From the NCBI GenBank assembly GCA_013376995.1, contig JACAAZ010000001.1, positions 420,957 to 484,956 of the forward strand: a stretch of 64,000 nt of DNA, in the 5' to 3' direction. This document shows, piece after piece, positions 62,771 through 64,000 of the stretch; the stretch's first letter is position 1; the number at the start of each line of letters is the position of its first letter. The translations under genes and the position numbers were made by a program. The notes beneath the pieces were generated by a model. That model made no database searches. It saw only the letters and a program-made list of their open reading frames with translations, and had not been told where the DNA came from. The DNA comes from Bacteroidota bacterium (lineage in GTDB: Bacteria > Bacteroidota > Bacteroidia > Bacteroidales > UBA4417).

Positions 62771-64000
62771 ATGAGCATTACTGATTTTCTAACCATGAGG
62801 CACGAGGTTTTACTAACGATCCTCGCGATACTTATCCTCATCATCGATTTGAACCTGAAGAAAGAGCAAAAACATTATATCATTCCAATAGTGTTATGCC
62901 TGTTCATGGTGCATGTGATCATTGGATTCCTTCCTGCTGAAGGAGGTGTTTTGTTTGGAGGAATGTACAAGACCTCTGCTCTAACCATGATGATGAAAAA
63001 CATCCTTAATGTAGGAGTTATGATCATCCTGTTTCAGTCGAACGGATGGCTGCGTAAACCGGATAACCAGGAGAAAATGAGTGAGTATTTTATCCTGTTG
63101 TTTTCCACGCTGATAGGTATGTATTTTATGATCTCCTCAGGCGATTTCCTGATGTTCTACCTGGGCCTCGAACTTGCCACCATCCCAATGGCAGCTCTAG
63201 CAGCATATACTCATCACCAGTCACGTTCAGCTGAAGCCGGTATCAAACTGATCCTCTCATCTGCACTTTCATCAGGTATCCTGCTATTCGGGCTCTCATT
63301 GATCTATGGCACAACCGGTTCTATCTATTTTGATAAGATCGGTGAAGTATTCACAAATTCACCGCTACAAATCCTGGCATTCATATTCTTCTTTACCGGG
63401 ATGGCATTCAAAATTTCCCTGGTTCCATTCCACCTTTGGACTGCCGACGTATATGAAGGCTCGCCAGTGAATGTTACCTCCTATTTCTCAGTAATTTCAA
63501 AAGGAGCAGCAAGCTTCATATTTGTAATAATCCTGTTTACTGTCTTCCATTCAATCTCATATTTATGGAAAGACATTGTATACCTGATTGCCGTTTCAAC
63601 CATGACTGTCGGTAACCTCTTTGCTATGCGACAGAAGAATATGAAGAGGTTCCTCGCATTTTCTTCCATTGCCCAGGCTGGTTTTATCCTGCTTGGTATC
63701 CTTGGTGGAAATGTACTGGGGATGACATCCGTTATTTACTTTGTGCTGGTGTACATTTTCTCCAACCTAGGAGCTTTCGGAGTTGTTGCTGCCATTTCTG
63801 CTGCAACAGGCAAAGAATCAATGGATGATTATGACGGACTTTACGCCACCAATCCAAAGTTAAGCCTGCTGATGACATTATCCATGTTCTCCCTGGCTGG
63901 TATCCCACCTGTTGCTGGATTTTTTGGTAAGTTCTTCCTGTTTACCGCAGCTGCATCTGGTGGATACTATTGGTTAGTTTTCATTGCTGTTCTGAATGCT
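62771..64000 (+). CDS. nuoN: complex I subunit N, 3' end outside window
   Basis: 410 codons to the window edge; a full NuoN is about 460-490 residues, so some 60-80 are missing. DFLMFYLGLELATIPMAALAAY holds the channel Glu, and GMAFKISLVPFHLWTADVYEGSPVNVTSYFSVISKGAA is the antiporter signature. AGIPPVAGFFGKFFLF is the conserved late loop. It is the third proton pump and the usual last gene of the operon. Confidence 0.97.
   Translation, partial: MSITDFLTMRHEVLLTILAILILIIDLNLKKEQKHYIIPIVLCLFMVHVIIGFLPAEGGVLFGGMYKTSALTMMMKNILNVGVMIILFQSNGWLRKPDNQEKMSEYFILLFSTLIGMYFMISSGDFLMFYLGLELATIPMAALAAYTHHQSRSAEAGIKLILSSALSSGILLFGLSLIYGTTGSIYFDKIGEVFTNSPLQILAFIFFFTGMAFKISLVPFHLWTADVYEGSPVNVTSYFSVISKGAASFIFVIILFTVFHSISYLWKDIVYLIAVSTMTVGNLFAMRQKNMKRFLAFSSIAQAGFILLGILGGNVLGMTSVIYFVLVYIFSNLGAFGVVAAISAATGKESMDDYDGLYATNPKLSLLMTLSMFSLAGIPPVAGFFGKFFLFTAAASGGYYWLVFIAVLNA

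Overview
This window looks like a chromosomal segment of a member of the Bacteroidota, probably an environmental Bacteroidales-like lineage (inference; no rRNA is present to confirm it). The evidence is the TAnnTTTG -7 promoter elements, very large secreted repeat proteins (one with a type IX secretion C-terminal signal), a TonB-dependent receptor under a TPP riboswitch, and a complex I operon without nuoEFG. No prophage, transposase, CRISPR array or rRNA operon was seen. Two tRNA-Ser genes are present.

Layout. 1-9.2 kb (minus): a truncated secreted protein and a 2,776-residue surface protein with 12 PKD-like repeats. 9.8-16.3 kb: a beta-lactamase-fold serine hydrolase, tRNA-Ser(CGA), a palindromic repeat, an MFS transporter, a secreted protein of unknown function and a CBM20-bearing 4-alpha-glucanotransferase. 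16.5-19.6 kb (plus): small stress-type genes (GNAT, DUF6496-like, small membrane protein, secreted DUF2541-like protein, heavy-metal-binding protein) and a stand-alone CheB. 19.6-24.9 kb (minus): a compact biosynthetic cluster (UbiA-type prenyltransferase, type III PKS, methyltransferase, FAD monooxygenase, second methyltransferase). It is preceded on the same strand by bacterioferritin, a low-affinity iron permease-family protein and an alpha/beta hydrolase. 27-32 kb: a small membrane protein, an M1-family peptidase, and an OhrR-glutathione peroxidase pair with palindromic operators. 32-39 kb: a small sorting-signal protein and a 2,021-residue beta-helix protein with a T9SS signal. 39.7-40.1 kb: tRNA-Ser(TGA) with a decayed duplicate of a tRNA-Ser 3' end. 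40-52.5 kb: GWxTD protein, glycosyltransferase, aroQ, TPP riboswitch plus TonB receptor, a repetitive S74-chaperone protein, smpB with an adjoining 16-bp tandem repeat, a thioredoxin-like protein and a YhdH-type reductase. 53.3-64 kb (plus): nuoA-B-C-D-H-I-J-K-L-M-N, with nuoN cut by the window end.

The most notable signals are three. (1) A two-part direct-repeat motif, half-sites 21 bp apart, lies exactly 22 bp upstream of a -7-like element in front of four separate small genes, with a degraded relative before bacterioferritin. This suggests an activator-dependent stress regulon. (2) The type III PKS/UbiA cluster probably makes a prenylated, hydroxylated and methylated phenolic or quinone whose identity the sequence does not give. 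(3) An OhrR-type regulator sits next to a glutathione peroxidase instead of Ohr, with one perfect and two degenerate operators over the promoter.

Non-coding repeats are also conspicuous. Purine-rich quasi-repeats and short perfect palindromes lie between genes, including inside the complex I operon. A 16-bp tandem array abuts smpB, and a REP-like palindromic element follows the MFS gene.
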